A stretch of DNA of 64,000 nt, from NCBI RefSeq assembly GCF_005771435.1, contig NZ_VANI01000023.1, positions 1-64,000 on the forward strand. Direction: 5' to 3'. The position numbers and the translations under genes are program-made. This DNA comes from Microbulbifer harenosus (GTDB lineage: Bacteria; Pseudomonadota; Gammaproteobacteria; Pseudomonadales; Cellvibrionaceae). A model generated the notes under the pieces. It was not told where the DNA came from and ran no database searches. It was given only the letters and a program-made list of their open reading frames with translations. The stretch's first letter is position 1. Every line of letters begins with the position of its first letter. This document shows, in pieces, positions 16,486-24,541 of the stretch.

Positions 16486-17448
16486 CTATATCTCTAGCCA
16501 GGCAGCGGCGCCGATCAGGGCCGGGTAGCCTGCCTTCAGCACCTCCACCCTCACCCCCTTTAGCCATTCGCCAAGACGGCCCTTGGTGGTGAAGCGCTGC
16601 TCGAACTGGCTCTCCGGCAGCAGGGATTCGATGCGAGGCAATACACCACCGCCGAGGAATACGCCACCGCGGGCGACATAGTAGAGGGAGGCATCGCCGG
16701 CGGCGCTGCCGAGGAAATTGAGGAAATCGATCAGGGTTTCCCGGCACAGCAGATCGGAGCCATCCAGACCGCGGCTGCTCACATCCGGCGGCGTCAGCGC
16801 TTCCGCCTGGCGACCGTGCAGGGCGCACACTGCGCGATACAGGTTGACCAGGCCGCCGCCACTCAGCACATATTCGTTGTATACGGGCATCTGGTCGCGG
16901 GCCAGGATCCGCAGTAGCTCCAGCTCGCGGTCGCTGCCCGCAGACAGGTTGGCATGCCCGCCCTCCCCCGGTACTACTCGGTAGTTACCGCCGTCATGTA
17001 CCAGAGCAGCCACACCGAGGCCGGTACCGGGGCCGAGAACGACCATGGGGCCACCCGCTTGCGCGGGCACATCCCGCAGCGCCCACTTGTCTTCTTCCGG
17101 CAACCGCGGCAGCGACAGGGCCAGGGCGGCGAAATCGTTGACGACCAAGGCGCGGTCCAGCGAGAAGCGCCGGCAAAGCGCTTCAGCACGTATGTCCCAG
17201 CCCAGGTTGGTCATGGTCACCCGACCACCTTCGGGTGTTTTCTCCACCGGTCCGGCGACGGCAATACAGGCCTGGGTCGGGCGCGCGCCCTCCAGACCCT
17301 CAATCCACTGACCCATTGCGGAATAGAAGTCATCAAACATCGCGCAGTTCACCACCTGAACGGCTTCCAGCCGGTAGCCACCCTGATGCGAGTGGGCGAC
17401 AGCGAAGCGGGCGTTGGTACCGCCGATGTCCGCAACGATTCTGGTCAT
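16486..17448 (-). CDS. glk: glucokinase
   Basis: A 320-residue glucokinase (ATP + D-glucose to glucose-6-phosphate) of the bacterial Glk family, cytoplasmic. The start at 17448 (MTRIVADIGGTNARFA) follows AAGGAA. The phosphate-binding ADIGGTNARF, the catalytic-region VVNDFAALALSLP, the adenosine-site GPGTGLGVAAL, and PGEGGHANL are all present. The length matches the family. It lies just upstream of TonB receptor 1 on the same strand and divergently from the AraC-type regulator, so it is placed to phosphorylate glucose released by the GH16/GH3 enzymes of the same region. Confidence 0.95.
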   Translation of the reverse strand: MTRIVADIGGTNARFAVAHSHQGGYRLEAVQVVNCAMFDDFYSAMGQWIEGLEGARPTQACIAVAGPVEKTPEGGRVTMTNLGWDIRAEALCRRFSLDRALVVNDFAALALSLPRLPEEDKWALRDVPAQAGGPMVVLGPGTGLGVAALVHDGGNYRVVPGEGGHANLSAGSDRELELLRILARDQMPVYNEYVLSGGGLVNLYRAVCALHGRQAEALTPPDVSSRGLDGSDLLCRETLIDFLNFLGSAAGDASLYYVARGGVFLGGGVLPRIESLLPESQFEQRFTTKGRLGEWLKGVRVEVLKAGYPALIGAAAWLEI

Positions 17449-17700
17449 GACAATTTCCTTAAACGAACTTTTATATAGGCCGGATAGACAAGCCCGGCGC
17501 ACGCTGATCGGATAGCCTGGCGCACGTGGCCCGGAACCGCCACAAGTGCGGCTGCTGAAAAAAAGGCGCTATAAGGTAATGATTTACCGACAAAAACTCC
17601 ACCCCTCCCGCCGATGGGAGACACAAATATGGGGGGATGAGGCGCCTGTAACATCCTGTGGCGTCCGGCGGTTCAGTTTTTGCGAGCGTATCCGGGGAGA

Positions 17701-17730
17701 GAAAAAATTCCGGCAGGTTTAACCTGCCGG
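17701..17730 (-). terminator. terminator-like perfect inverted repeat, minus orientation
   Basis: CCGGCAGGTT and AACCTGCCGG flank a single central T (10-bp arms, 17710-17730). On the minus strand it is followed by AATTTTTTC, the layout of an intrinsic terminator. No clear protein gene lies upstream on that strand, so it may end a short RNA or a leader transcript, or may instead be a protein-binding palindrome. Confidence 0.55.
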
Positions 17731-17900
17731 CCCAGCCAGTTCAGAAGGTCGACGAGAAAGACCTATCAGCGGGAGAAGAGAGATGATGTCGGGCGTCGAC
17801 GCGGCGGGATTCGCCGAGGAGTTCAGTTGGGAACTCCACGCCAGCACACCGGTTACGGGAAACCCGATGACGACAGTGTGCTGGGCGCCTCCAGCCACGT

Positions 17901-17932
17901 CGCCCCACTTTGGATAATTCGCCAAACTGGGC
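17901..17932 (-). promoter_or_regulatory. shared glucan-regulon operator-like site (glk/AraC region)
   Basis: On the plus strand it reads CGCCCCACTTT, 8 nt, then TCGCCAAACTGGGC. It aligns without gaps to the site at 29147 and closely to those at 24455, 26155 and 36496. It lies 150 bp upstream of the AraC-type gene and 450 bp upstream of glk. Confidence 0.65.
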
Positions 17933-18082
17933 AGTGTCACTTTCACAAAAACGGCAAGCGGGATGGCCTGGCGACGGCAGGGTCGCGGTCCGCGCTCCTA
18001 CCCCGGGGAGAATTCTCATATACTCCCGCCCACAAGAGCGATAAAAAACCATAAGAACGAAATTTCGATCGGCGATGTCTCA

Positions 18083-19240
18083 ATGAAACAATACATATTC
18101 AATATTCACGACGTGGTTCTGCTGATGACCGCGGCGGAGTGCCTGCTGCTGGCCGTTTTCCAGTCCATACTCCCCACCCGCACCAGGCACGACGGTCGTC
18201 TGCTGACCGCCTTTCTGCTGATTGTTGCCGTAGCCTCCGGTTGCACCCTGCTGCTGTGGAACGACCAGTTCACAATGGCGCCGTGGTTTGAGCAGGTTTT
18301 ACTGCCCTACCTGTTGTTCGCGGCACTGCTATTGAAAGGACCGGCAATTTATCTCTACTTCTGCTCTCTGACCCAGCAGAAGTTCCACTTCAGCCAGCGC
18401 CAGGCGCTACACCTTCTTCCCGCGCTGGCGGTGCTGCTGTGTATTGCGATCTTCAGTATTTCCAGCAGCGACCTGCGCCATATCGCGGATGCAGGCCAGT
18501 CCCTGCCGGATACCGCCATCGAATTTATCTGGGATCTGGCCTCCCTGGTGCCCCTGGTCTACGCGGTGGCGGCGCTGCTGCAGATCCGCCGCTATCGCCA
18601 TGCATTGAAAGATGAGTATTCCCACTATTCGGAAACCGAGCTGCACTGGCTGTCGGCGCTGGCGTGGGGGGTGTGCATCTCCTGGACCTGGACCATGGTG
18701 GTGCATGTGGTGGCGAAATTCTCCAGCGAGGCGGTCGCGGACTATATGGGCATTGCCGATAACTACCTCTCCTTTATCCTGATCAATGCGTTCTTCGCCT
18801 ACAGCCTGACCTATGCCCACCGGCTGCTGGTGACGCAGCCAAAGGAGGAGGCCCGCGAGACCACAGTGGAGGAGGAGCCCTCGGAACCGGCGATCGAAAA
18901 GGTGCGCCATGCAATGGAGGGCGACAAGATTTACCTGAAGAAAAACCTGAACCTGGAGCAGTTTTCCGAGCGAATTGATCTACCGGCAAAAGAGGTCTCG
19001 GCGGTGATCAATAAGCATTTCGGCACCAACTTCTTTGAGTATGTGAACAGTTACCGGGTCGAAGCGGCCAAGGCGCTGCTGTCTGACCCGGAGAAGGCGG
19101 ATATGACGGTGCTGGATGTACTACTGGAATCCGGATTCAACAGCAAATCCGCGTTCCACCGGTTCTTCAGCCGTCTGGTGGGCATGTCGCCGACGGAATA
19201 CCGCAAGCAGTCGTTGGCAGCGGGAACGGCAACCCAATAA
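18083..19240 (+). CDS. membrane-bound AraC-family transcriptional regulator
   Basis: A 385-residue protein with about seven hydrophobic helices in the first 270 residues (for example VVLLMTAAECLLLAVFQSIL, LLTAFLLIVAVASGCTLLLW, YLSFILINAFFAYSLTYA), then a cytoplasmic AraC/XylS DNA-binding domain at about 290-380 (LNLEQFSERIDLPAKEVSAV, GFNSKSAFHRFFSRLVGMSP). Membrane-sensor AraC proteins of this build are frequent in marine gammaproteobacteria and are thought to sense a small molecule at the membrane. The start at 18083 (MKQYIFNIHDV) is chosen because it begins the first membrane helix; its ribosome site is weak. It is divergent from glk and convergent, 6 bp apart, with the foldase-like gene. 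It is the only DNA-binding regulator I see in the glucan region and so the best candidate reader of the repeated operator, by inference. Confidence 0.88.
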   Translation: MKQYIFNIHDVVLLMTAAECLLLAVFQSILPTRTRHDGRLLTAFLLIVAVASGCTLLLWNDQFTMAPWFEQVLLPYLLFAALLLKGPAIYLYFCSLTQQKFHFSQRQALHLLPALAVLLCIAIFSISSSDLRHIADAGQSLPDTAIEFIWDLASLVPLVYAVAALLQIRRYRHALKDEYSHYSETELHWLSALAWGVCISWTWTMVVHVVAKFSSEAVADYMGIADNYLSFILINAFFAYSLTYAHRLLVTQPKEEARETTVEEEPSEPAIEKVRHAMEGDKIYLKKNLNLEQFSERIDLPAKEVSAVINKHFGTNFFEYVNSYRVEAAKALLSDPEKADMTVLDVLLESGFNSKSAFHRFFSRLVGMSPTEYRKQSLAAGTATQ

Positions 19241-19246
19241 CATCGT

Positions 19247-20146
19247 TTATTCATGGGCGCCGGTCTCTTTGGGCCGGCCTCCTTCCATCTGATCCCGCTC
19301 TGCCAACCGCTGTGCCTCCGCACTCCCCAACACTTCTTCGCGCACGGCAAACACCTCATTCTCTCCGGCTCCACCCGCGCGCAACCGCGCCACCTTGGCT
19401 TCCAGCACCTTGCGGGCCAGTGGTGAGTCCATACGGCTCGCGCTGTTGTTGAATGCCTCCTGCAACTCCGCCAAACGCACTGCGCGCGCTTCTGCACTGA
19501 GACTCTTATCCCGCGCCACTGCAAATGCCGAAATCATATAGGGCACCTGCGTCTCCTCTTCCGCGAACAATTGCCCGGCTGTGTCCTCGCCGAGATAGGT
19601 ACGCCGCAATGCCACCAGTTGGCGATAGCTCTGCATAGGGTCATTACTTTGCTGCGCTGCGGCCGCGCGCACATCCTGCTCCGCCTGGCGGTATGAAAAA
19701 TATTGCCGGGTCATTTCCAGTAGCTGCACCGCGGCCGCCGCAGGCAACGCCTCTTCCAGTACCGACTGTAACTCTGCAAAAGCATCGGCACCGGCATCCT
19801 GGCCCAGTGCGGCGTAAATGGCCTGCAGAGCCGCAAGGGTGTTGCGGTCCACCAGCAATTCGCCCTCGGCAAAATTCAGCACCAGCAGTGCATCGTAGAC
19901 CGGCAGCACATCAAACAGCGCCGTGATCGTTGTCTCTTGCACGATCGCGACTGCGTTATTGGCAGCAGGCGCTGCTGCTGGTTTCCGCACAGCCATTCTC
20001 TCCCCGGGCAATGCGGTCTGCGCAACCGGTTCCTGTTGCTCCGGCCCCGCTACTTCCGCGGGGCCACTAATATCTCCCGGCTGTGCAGCCGAAAACACAA
20101 TCGCGGCAACGAGCGCAATAACCGCGCAGGTAATAAAAATTTTCAC
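19247..20146 (-). CDS. lipase foldase (Lif/LifO)-like membrane-anchored periplasmic protein
   Basis: A 299-residue protein with a single N-terminal membrane anchor (KIFITCAVIALVAAIVFSAA), an Ala/Pro/Gln-rich linker, and a helical Ala/Glu/Arg-rich body. The pattern ELLVDRNTLAALQAIYAALG, then YRQLVALRRTYLGEDTAGQLFAEEE, matches the layout of lipase-specific foldases, inner-membrane chaperones that fold secreted lipases in the periplasm. The usual RxxFDY motif of the family is not preserved; its place is taken by TLAALQAIY, so function may have shifted. A GTG start at 20146 behind AAGGG is preferred over the GTG at 20179. Divergent from the polyester-hydrolase-like gene with a 300-bp gap, which suggests it could be the client. 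Family assignment is moderately sure. Confidence 0.62.
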   Translation of the reverse strand: MKIFITCAVIALVAAIVFSAAQPGDISGPAEVAGPEQQEPVAQTALPGERMAVRKPAAAPAANNAVAIVQETTITALFDVLPVYDALLVLNFAEGELLVDRNTLAALQAIYAALGQDAGADAFAELQSVLEEALPAAAAVQLLEMTRQYFSYRQAEQDVRAAAAQQSNDPMQSYRQLVALRRTYLGEDTAGQLFAEEETQVPYMISAFAVARDKSLSAEARAVRLAELQEAFNNSASRMDSPLARKVLEAKVARLRAGGAGENEVFAVREEVLGSAEAQRLAERDQMEGGRPKETGAHE

Positions 20147-20450
20147 GGCACTACCCTTCAGGTAATCAGAAAAAATCACACAGCCACCAACACCGTAAAA
20201 ATCGCTTATGCGAACCGTCCGCGCAAGGATATTAGGCGCTACAAAGAAATGGAATCAACGCCAGTGTGACAACAGAGGACAGGAAAAGGCCTTTTTGGTG
20301 TTTTATGTGCTTTCTGCGAAGAATCGTTCCAGCCTAATCTTTTCCCTGCTCGCGGTATTCCAACTCACATAAAAAATGTCCAAGAGCAGAATGGCCAGGC
20401 TGAAATCGGCTGTAAAAAATCCAATCAATGATGAGGCTAATGCGATAATG

Positions 20451-21353
20451 ATGAAGAGAAATATGTTGAAACACCTACTGCCCACACTGGGTGCCATTCT
20501 GGGTATAGGTATAGGTGGGCTGTTCACCGCTGCTGCACAGGCGCAGAGTTGCCCCACCAATGCCATTTGTCGCTATGAAGATACTCCGGGAAATTACAGT
20601 GACAATGGTCCCTATGGCTACGACAGCTATACCATGCCCTTCCTTTCCACCCCCGGCGGCGCCACCGTGTATTATCCGCGCACTGCACAACCGCCCTATT
20701 CGCTGCTGGTGTTCACCCCGCCCTACACCGGCACCCAGATTATGTACCGGGACTGGGGCCCATTCTTTGCCTCACACGGCATCGTGCTGGTGACCATGGA
20801 CAGCCGCACTATTTATGACAGCGTCGACTCGCGGGCGCGACAGCAGCAGGATGTGCTCGATGCAATGAAGGGGGAAAATACCCGCTTCGGCAGCCCGCTG
20901 CGCGGCAAGCTGGATACCGGTCGCTTTGGTGCCACCGGCTGGTCCATGGGCGGCGGCGCCACCTGGATCACATCCGCCGAATACGCCGGGTTGAAAACCG
21001 CCATGTCGTTTGCCGGCCATAACCTGACCGCTGTCGACAGTGACTCCAGTGGCCGCAATACCCGTATCCCCACCATTCTGTTCAACGGCGCCCTGGACAC
21101 CACTTATCTCGGTGGCCTCGGTCAAAGTGACGGTGTGTACAACAGTATTCCCTACGGTGTGCCCAAGCTGTTTTACGAAGCCTCCAACGCCGGTCACTTT
21201 GCGTGGGGTGGCCCGGAAGATGCCAACCGCTACGTGGGTGAGCTGGCGCTGGCTTTCCAAAAAACCTATCTCGACGGCGACAGCCGCTGGGCGCAATTCC
21301 TCGACCGGCCCCCGTTTTATGTCGCTACATTCGCAAAAGCCAACATTCCCTGA
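20451..21353 (+). CDS. secreted PETase/cutinase-like polyester hydrolase (alpha/beta hydrolase)
   Basis: A 300-residue secreted serine hydrolase. Signal peptide MKRNMLKHLLPTLGAILGIG...AQAQ. The order of motifs matches bacterial cutinases and PET hydrolases: TPPYTGTQ (oxyanion-hole Tyr segment), WGPFFASHGIVLVTMDSRT, RARQQQDVLDAM, GKLDTGRFGATGWSMGGG (nucleophile Ser in GWSMGG), FNGALDTTY (catalytic Asp), NAGHFAWGG (catalytic His), and DGDSRWAQFL near the C-terminus. The tryptophan that follows the nucleophile region in classic PETases (in APW) is replaced here by SFAGHNL, so substrate preference may differ. Likely reaction: ester hydrolysis in polyesters, cutin-like polymers or small esters. 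Starts at 20448 and 20463 are also possible. A strong terminator follows. Divergent from the Lif-like gene. Confidence 0.85.
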   Translation: MKRNMLKHLLPTLGAILGIGIGGLFTAAAQAQSCPTNAICRYEDTPGNYSDNGPYGYDSYTMPFLSTPGGATVYYPRTAQPPYSLLVFTPPYTGTQIMYRDWGPFFASHGIVLVTMDSRTIYDSVDSRARQQQDVLDAMKGENTRFGSPLRGKLDTGRFGATGWSMGGGATWITSAEYAGLKTAMSFAGHNLTAVDSDSSGRNTRIPTILFNGALDTTYLGGLGQSDGVYNSIPYGVPKLFYEASNAGHFAWGGPEDANRYVGELALAFQKTYLDGDSRWAQFLDRPPFYVATFAKANIP

Positions 21354-21403
21354 GTCATGCGCTAAAAAATTTCCCAACAGAACATCCGTTCTGATAGGCG
21401 TTT

Positions 21404-21434
21404 GGGCACCGACTCCGGTCGGTGCCCCTTTTTT
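21404..21434 (+). terminator. rho-independent terminator of the polyester-hydrolase-like gene
   Basis: GGGCACCGAC, loop TCCG, GTCGGTGCCC: a perfect 10-bp stem followed by CTTTTTT, 50 nt after the stop codon. Confidence 0.95.
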
Positions 21435-21745
21435 ATTCGCCCGCCCTGCGCTGCTCGGTACACACCAACAGTTGCTACAGACGATGTCATGCCACTGACC
21501 TCGCGCGCCAATGCCGGCCCTAAAAATCTGGGCACATTGTGAGATCGTTACTGCTCGGAATCTGCCGGAACCACTGGCAGAGGGGGTACCACTGTTTGAT
21601 CCCAGGGATCAGAAAAAGGATGGCGGCAAATTCAGAATTTACTGGTGTTTTGGCATCGGCTCACACCGTGTGAGCGCGTCAAGAATCGCGGCTGCCGCAC
21701 AGGGATCCGTTGCGGCAGCCGGGGATGTCAGGTTAGAGGGTCTGC
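21435..21745. other. convergent intergenic region with hairpin
   Basis: A 311-bp gap between convergent genes. It contains TCACAC-C-GTGTGA (21661-21673, perfect palindrome) and a 10-bp stem GGCTGCCGCA / TGCGGCAGCC (21690-21720, 11-nt loop). The latter could end the GH3 transcript on the minus strand, but only a weak T-rich tail (GATTCTTG) follows. No convincing gene. Confidence 0.5.
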
Positions 21746-24316
21746 TCAGCCACAGTGGATATCCGCATCCACCCCAGATTCGGCTTTGGAGGCGATATGG
21801 ATATTATGCACGGTCATATCCAGCGCGCCCGCAGTGCGCACATAGAACGGCGAAAGCACCATATCCAGTTTCGCGCCGGCTTCCGCCAGGCACTGCAGAT
21901 CTACCGCGACGGTTTTCCACTCGCCCGGCGTAGCGCCCTTGAGCAGTTCGGTGATGGACTGCTCGGCACCGCAATCCGTACCGCAATTCATGCCGAGGCT
22001 TACCGCAGCGCTCGGTGCAGCATCCACTTTCACATCAAACACCAGTGCGCCCTGCTTGCCGAGATAGCTGGTGAGATCGGTGCGGCTATTGGCGAAGAGG
22101 CCGACCATGGCACTGCCCTCACCGCTCCACCGCAGGCGACGGCTGTCTTCCTGTACCTTGCGATCCACGGATTGCACGCTGATGCCGGAAAGTTTCGCCA
22201 CGCTGCTGGAAATCGTCGACAGATTGTTCGCCGTATCCATCACCTGGAAGCTCCAGGGGTCCAGTGCGCGGCCATTGAATACCGCCAGCGCCTCTGCGCT
22301 GTCGGACACTTTCAGGCCGCTCTGCTCGGAGAGCGCGGCAATTTCAACAGTGTCTCCATAGGTAAGGCCATAGCCGAAATTGAACTGGGCCAGCGCCTCG
22401 TTTTCTCCGGGGTTGCGCACAGTGGGCTGCGCATCGTTCGGCCAGGAGAAGGTGAGCTTGCCTTTGAAGTCGTGGTTCACCTCGCCCTCGGCGTTGCGGA
22501 AAATCACATCCGCCACACCGGCGCCTTCGCTGCCCGGCTGCCAGATGGCCACAAAGGCATCGGAGGCATTTATCTCCGGATTCACCCACAGCGGGCGACC
22601 GGTGATAAACAGGGCAACCACCGGAATATCCTGCGCACGCAATTTCTGCAGCAGCGCCAGATCCGCATCGCCCTTGTAATCCAGATTCGACACATCGCCC
22701 TGCATTTCCGCGTAGGGGTCTTCACCGAACACCACGATGGCCACGTCCGGCTTCTGCTCAAAGCTGCCATCCACGGACAGCTCGGCGGTACCGCCCGCTG
22801 CTTCCACCACTTCGGCAATGCCGCCATACACGGAGGTAGCGCCGGGGAAATCGCTATTCTGGTTGCCGGTACCCTGCCAGGTAATACTCCAGCCACCCGC
22901 CTGCTTGCCAATATTGTCGGCACCGTCACCAGCGACAAGCACGCGCTGATTGCGCACAAGTGGCAGCAGATTGCCGTTGTTTTTCAGCAGCACCAGAGAT
23001 TCACGCACCGCCTGGCGGGCAACGGCGCGATGTTCCGGCGCCCCGATCAGGGATTCATCGGCGGCAAACGCGCGTTCGGATGGCGCGCCCGCTTCAAACA
23101 GACCCGCGCGGATTTTTACCCGCAGGATGCGGCGTACCGCATCGTCGAGGCGCTCTGCGGGAATCTCGCCGCTTTTCGCCTGGGCCACGGTGTTCTTGTA
23201 CAGTTCCTTCCAGCTCGGGTCCGGCGCCATGAACATGTCGAGACCGGCGTTGATGGACTGCGGGCAGCTCACGTTGCTGCAACCATTCACAAACTGATGA
23301 CCCGCCCAGTCGCCAACGATGAAGCCGTCAAAGCCGAGGCGGTCTTTCAATACGTCGGTCATCAGGTATTTATGGCCGTGCATCTTCTCGCCGTTCCAGC
23401 TGCTGAACGAGGCCATGACCGTCTGCACACCGGCTTCGATCGCCGAGAAGTAACCCTGGGCGTGCAGGCGTACCAGCTCTTCTTCGCTGATGACCGCGTC
23501 GCCGCGGTCAATGCCGTTCAGCGTGCCGCCGTCTGCCAGGTAGTGCTTGGCGGTGGCGATAACATGTTTGGCCTGCAGCAGGTCTTCGGCATCCGGGTTG
23601 CCCTGCATCCCGCCCACCATCTCGCCACCGTAGGCGCGGACCAGTTCGGGATCTTCCGAATAGGATTCGTAAGTCCGGCCCCAACGGTCGTCGCGCACCA
23701 CCGCAAGGGTCGGAGCAAAAACCCAGTCAATGCCCGTCGCGCGGACTTCCGCCGCGGTGGCGGCGCCGATCTTGCGCATCAGTTCCGGATTGTGCGCCGC
23801 CCCAAGAGCGATATTGTGCGGGAACAGGGTCGCACCGATCACGTTATTGTGACCGTGCACCGCGTCGGTACCCCAGATCATGGGGATAGCGACGCCGCCG
23901 TCGCTGGTATCCACGGATGCGTGGTAATAGGCATCTGCCAGCGCCACCCATTCGGCCACGCTCGCGTGCTTGTTGTTATTGGGGAAGGAGCCGCCGCCGT
24001 TCAGGATTGAGCCGATGTGGTACTGCTTCACATCCTCTGGGGTGGCGGAACGGATTTCCACCTGGATCATCTGGCCAACTTTTTCCTCGATGGACATTTT
24101 GGCCAGAAGCGTGTCGATGCGGGCTTCAACCGCGGGGTCGCGGGCAATGCCGCTGGTCAGTTGCGGCCAGTGGGCGCTCACACCTGTGCTGCTGTCGGAA
24201 CTGCTGGACGACGGTGCGCCGGCCATCTTCTGAGTACTGTTCTGTTCCGAGCACCCCGCGAGTCCACCGCCCGCTATCAGACCGGAGATGATCCCCAGCA
24301 AAATTCGCTTTTTCAT
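21746..24316 (-). CDS. GH3 exo-beta-glucosidase lipoprotein (ExoP-like)
   Basis: An 856-residue lipoprotein (MKKRILLGIISG...GGGLAGC) of glycoside hydrolase family 3. The N-terminal TIM barrel has the KMSIEEKVGQM entry motif, WGTDAVHGHNNV, KHYLADGGT, and the nucleophile Asp in GFIVGDWAGH (about residue 335). A C-terminal alpha/beta sandwich follows, then a jelly-roll domain with a paired CGTDCG, as in ExoP-type exo-1,3/1,4-beta-glucanases of marine bacteria. It should remove glucose from non-reducing ends of beta-glucan oligosaccharides at the periplasmic or outer-membrane face. The start at 24316 gives the clean lipobox; an ATG at 24337 is also in frame. A regulon operator lies about 140 bp upstream. 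The jelly roll resembles the C-terminus of the neighbouring GH16. Confidence 0.93.
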   Translation of the reverse strand: MKKRILLGIISGLIAGGGLAGCSEQNSTQKMAGAPSSSSSDSSTGVSAHWPQLTSGIARDPAVEARIDTLLAKMSIEEKVGQMIQVEIRSATPEDVKQYHIGSILNGGGSFPNNNKHASVAEWVALADAYYHASVDTSDGGVAIPMIWGTDAVHGHNNVIGATLFPHNIALGAAHNPELMRKIGAATAAEVRATGIDWVFAPTLAVVRDDRWGRTYESYSEDPELVRAYGGEMVGGMQGNPDAEDLLQAKHVIATAKHYLADGGTLNGIDRGDAVISEEELVRLHAQGYFSAIEAGVQTVMASFSSWNGEKMHGHKYLMTDVLKDRLGFDGFIVGDWAGHQFVNGCSNVSCPQSINAGLDMFMAPDPSWKELYKNTVAQAKSGEIPAERLDDAVRRILRVKIRAGLFEAGAPSERAFAADESLIGAPEHRAVARQAVRESLVLLKNNGNLLPLVRNQRVLVAGDGADNIGKQAGGWSITWQGTGNQNSDFPGATSVYGGIAEVVEAAGGTAELSVDGSFEQKPDVAIVVFGEDPYAEMQGDVSNLDYKGDADLALLQKLRAQDIPVVALFITGRPLWVNPEINASDAFVAIWQPGSEGAGVADVIFRNAEGEVNHDFKGKLTFSWPNDAQPTVRNPGENEALAQFNFGYGLTYGDTVEIAALSEQSGLKVSDSAEALAVFNGRALDPWSFQVMDTANNLSTISSSVAKLSGISVQSVDRKVQEDSRRLRWSGEGSAMVGLFANSRTDLTSYLGKQGALVFDVKVDAAPSAAVSLGMNCGTDCGAEQSITELLKGATPGEWKTVAVDLQCLAEAGAKLDMVLSPFYVRTAGALDMTVHNIHIASKAESGVDADIHCG

Positions 24317-24454
24317 TGCCGCAAAACTCCCATTCATGTTCGCTATTTATTCTTTGCGTCATCAAGTGACCTTCTGCCGCCGATCAGTCCCATCCAGTGG
24401 GCCCGAGCACCCGGCTTTTCCAGCCTCCGTTGTACGGCCTGTGCGAAAGACGGT

Positions 24455-24487
24455 CGTCCCACTTCCCCCAGCCGGCGCAAAATGGCG
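24455..24487 (-). promoter_or_regulatory. shared glucan-regulon operator-like site (GH3)
   Basis: CGTCCCACTT, a C-rich spacer, then GGCGCAAAATGGCG on the plus strand, 139 bp before the GH3 start. The spacer is one base longer than in the other copies, making this the weakest match. Confidence 0.5.
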
Positions 24488-24541
24488 CAAACCACCTTGC
24501 CACCGCGCCTATCGGGAAAATGGGACATTCCGGGAAGCGTG

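Larger units (their letters stand above)
17449..18082. other. glk / AraC-regulator divergent intergenic region
   Basis: A 634-bp gap between divergent genes. It contains a short inverted repeat GGTAA-TGAT-TTACC (17575-17588) about 130 bp upstream of glk, a terminator-like hairpin facing the minus strand (17701-17730), and one copy of the shared glucan-regulon site (17901-17932). Short minus-strand open frames across 17719-18052 have no recognisable product and no convincing ribosome site; I do not call them genes. Confidence 0.6.

Noticed and set aside
17719..18052. Short minus-strand open frames in the glk/AraC gap
   Set aside because: No family, no clear ribosome site, and they overlap the operator and hairpin; kept only as a possible RNA region.
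21511..21933. Plus-strand open frame of 140 codons after the polyester hydrolase
   Set aside because: It runs into the GH3 gene antisense and lacks any recognisable feature.
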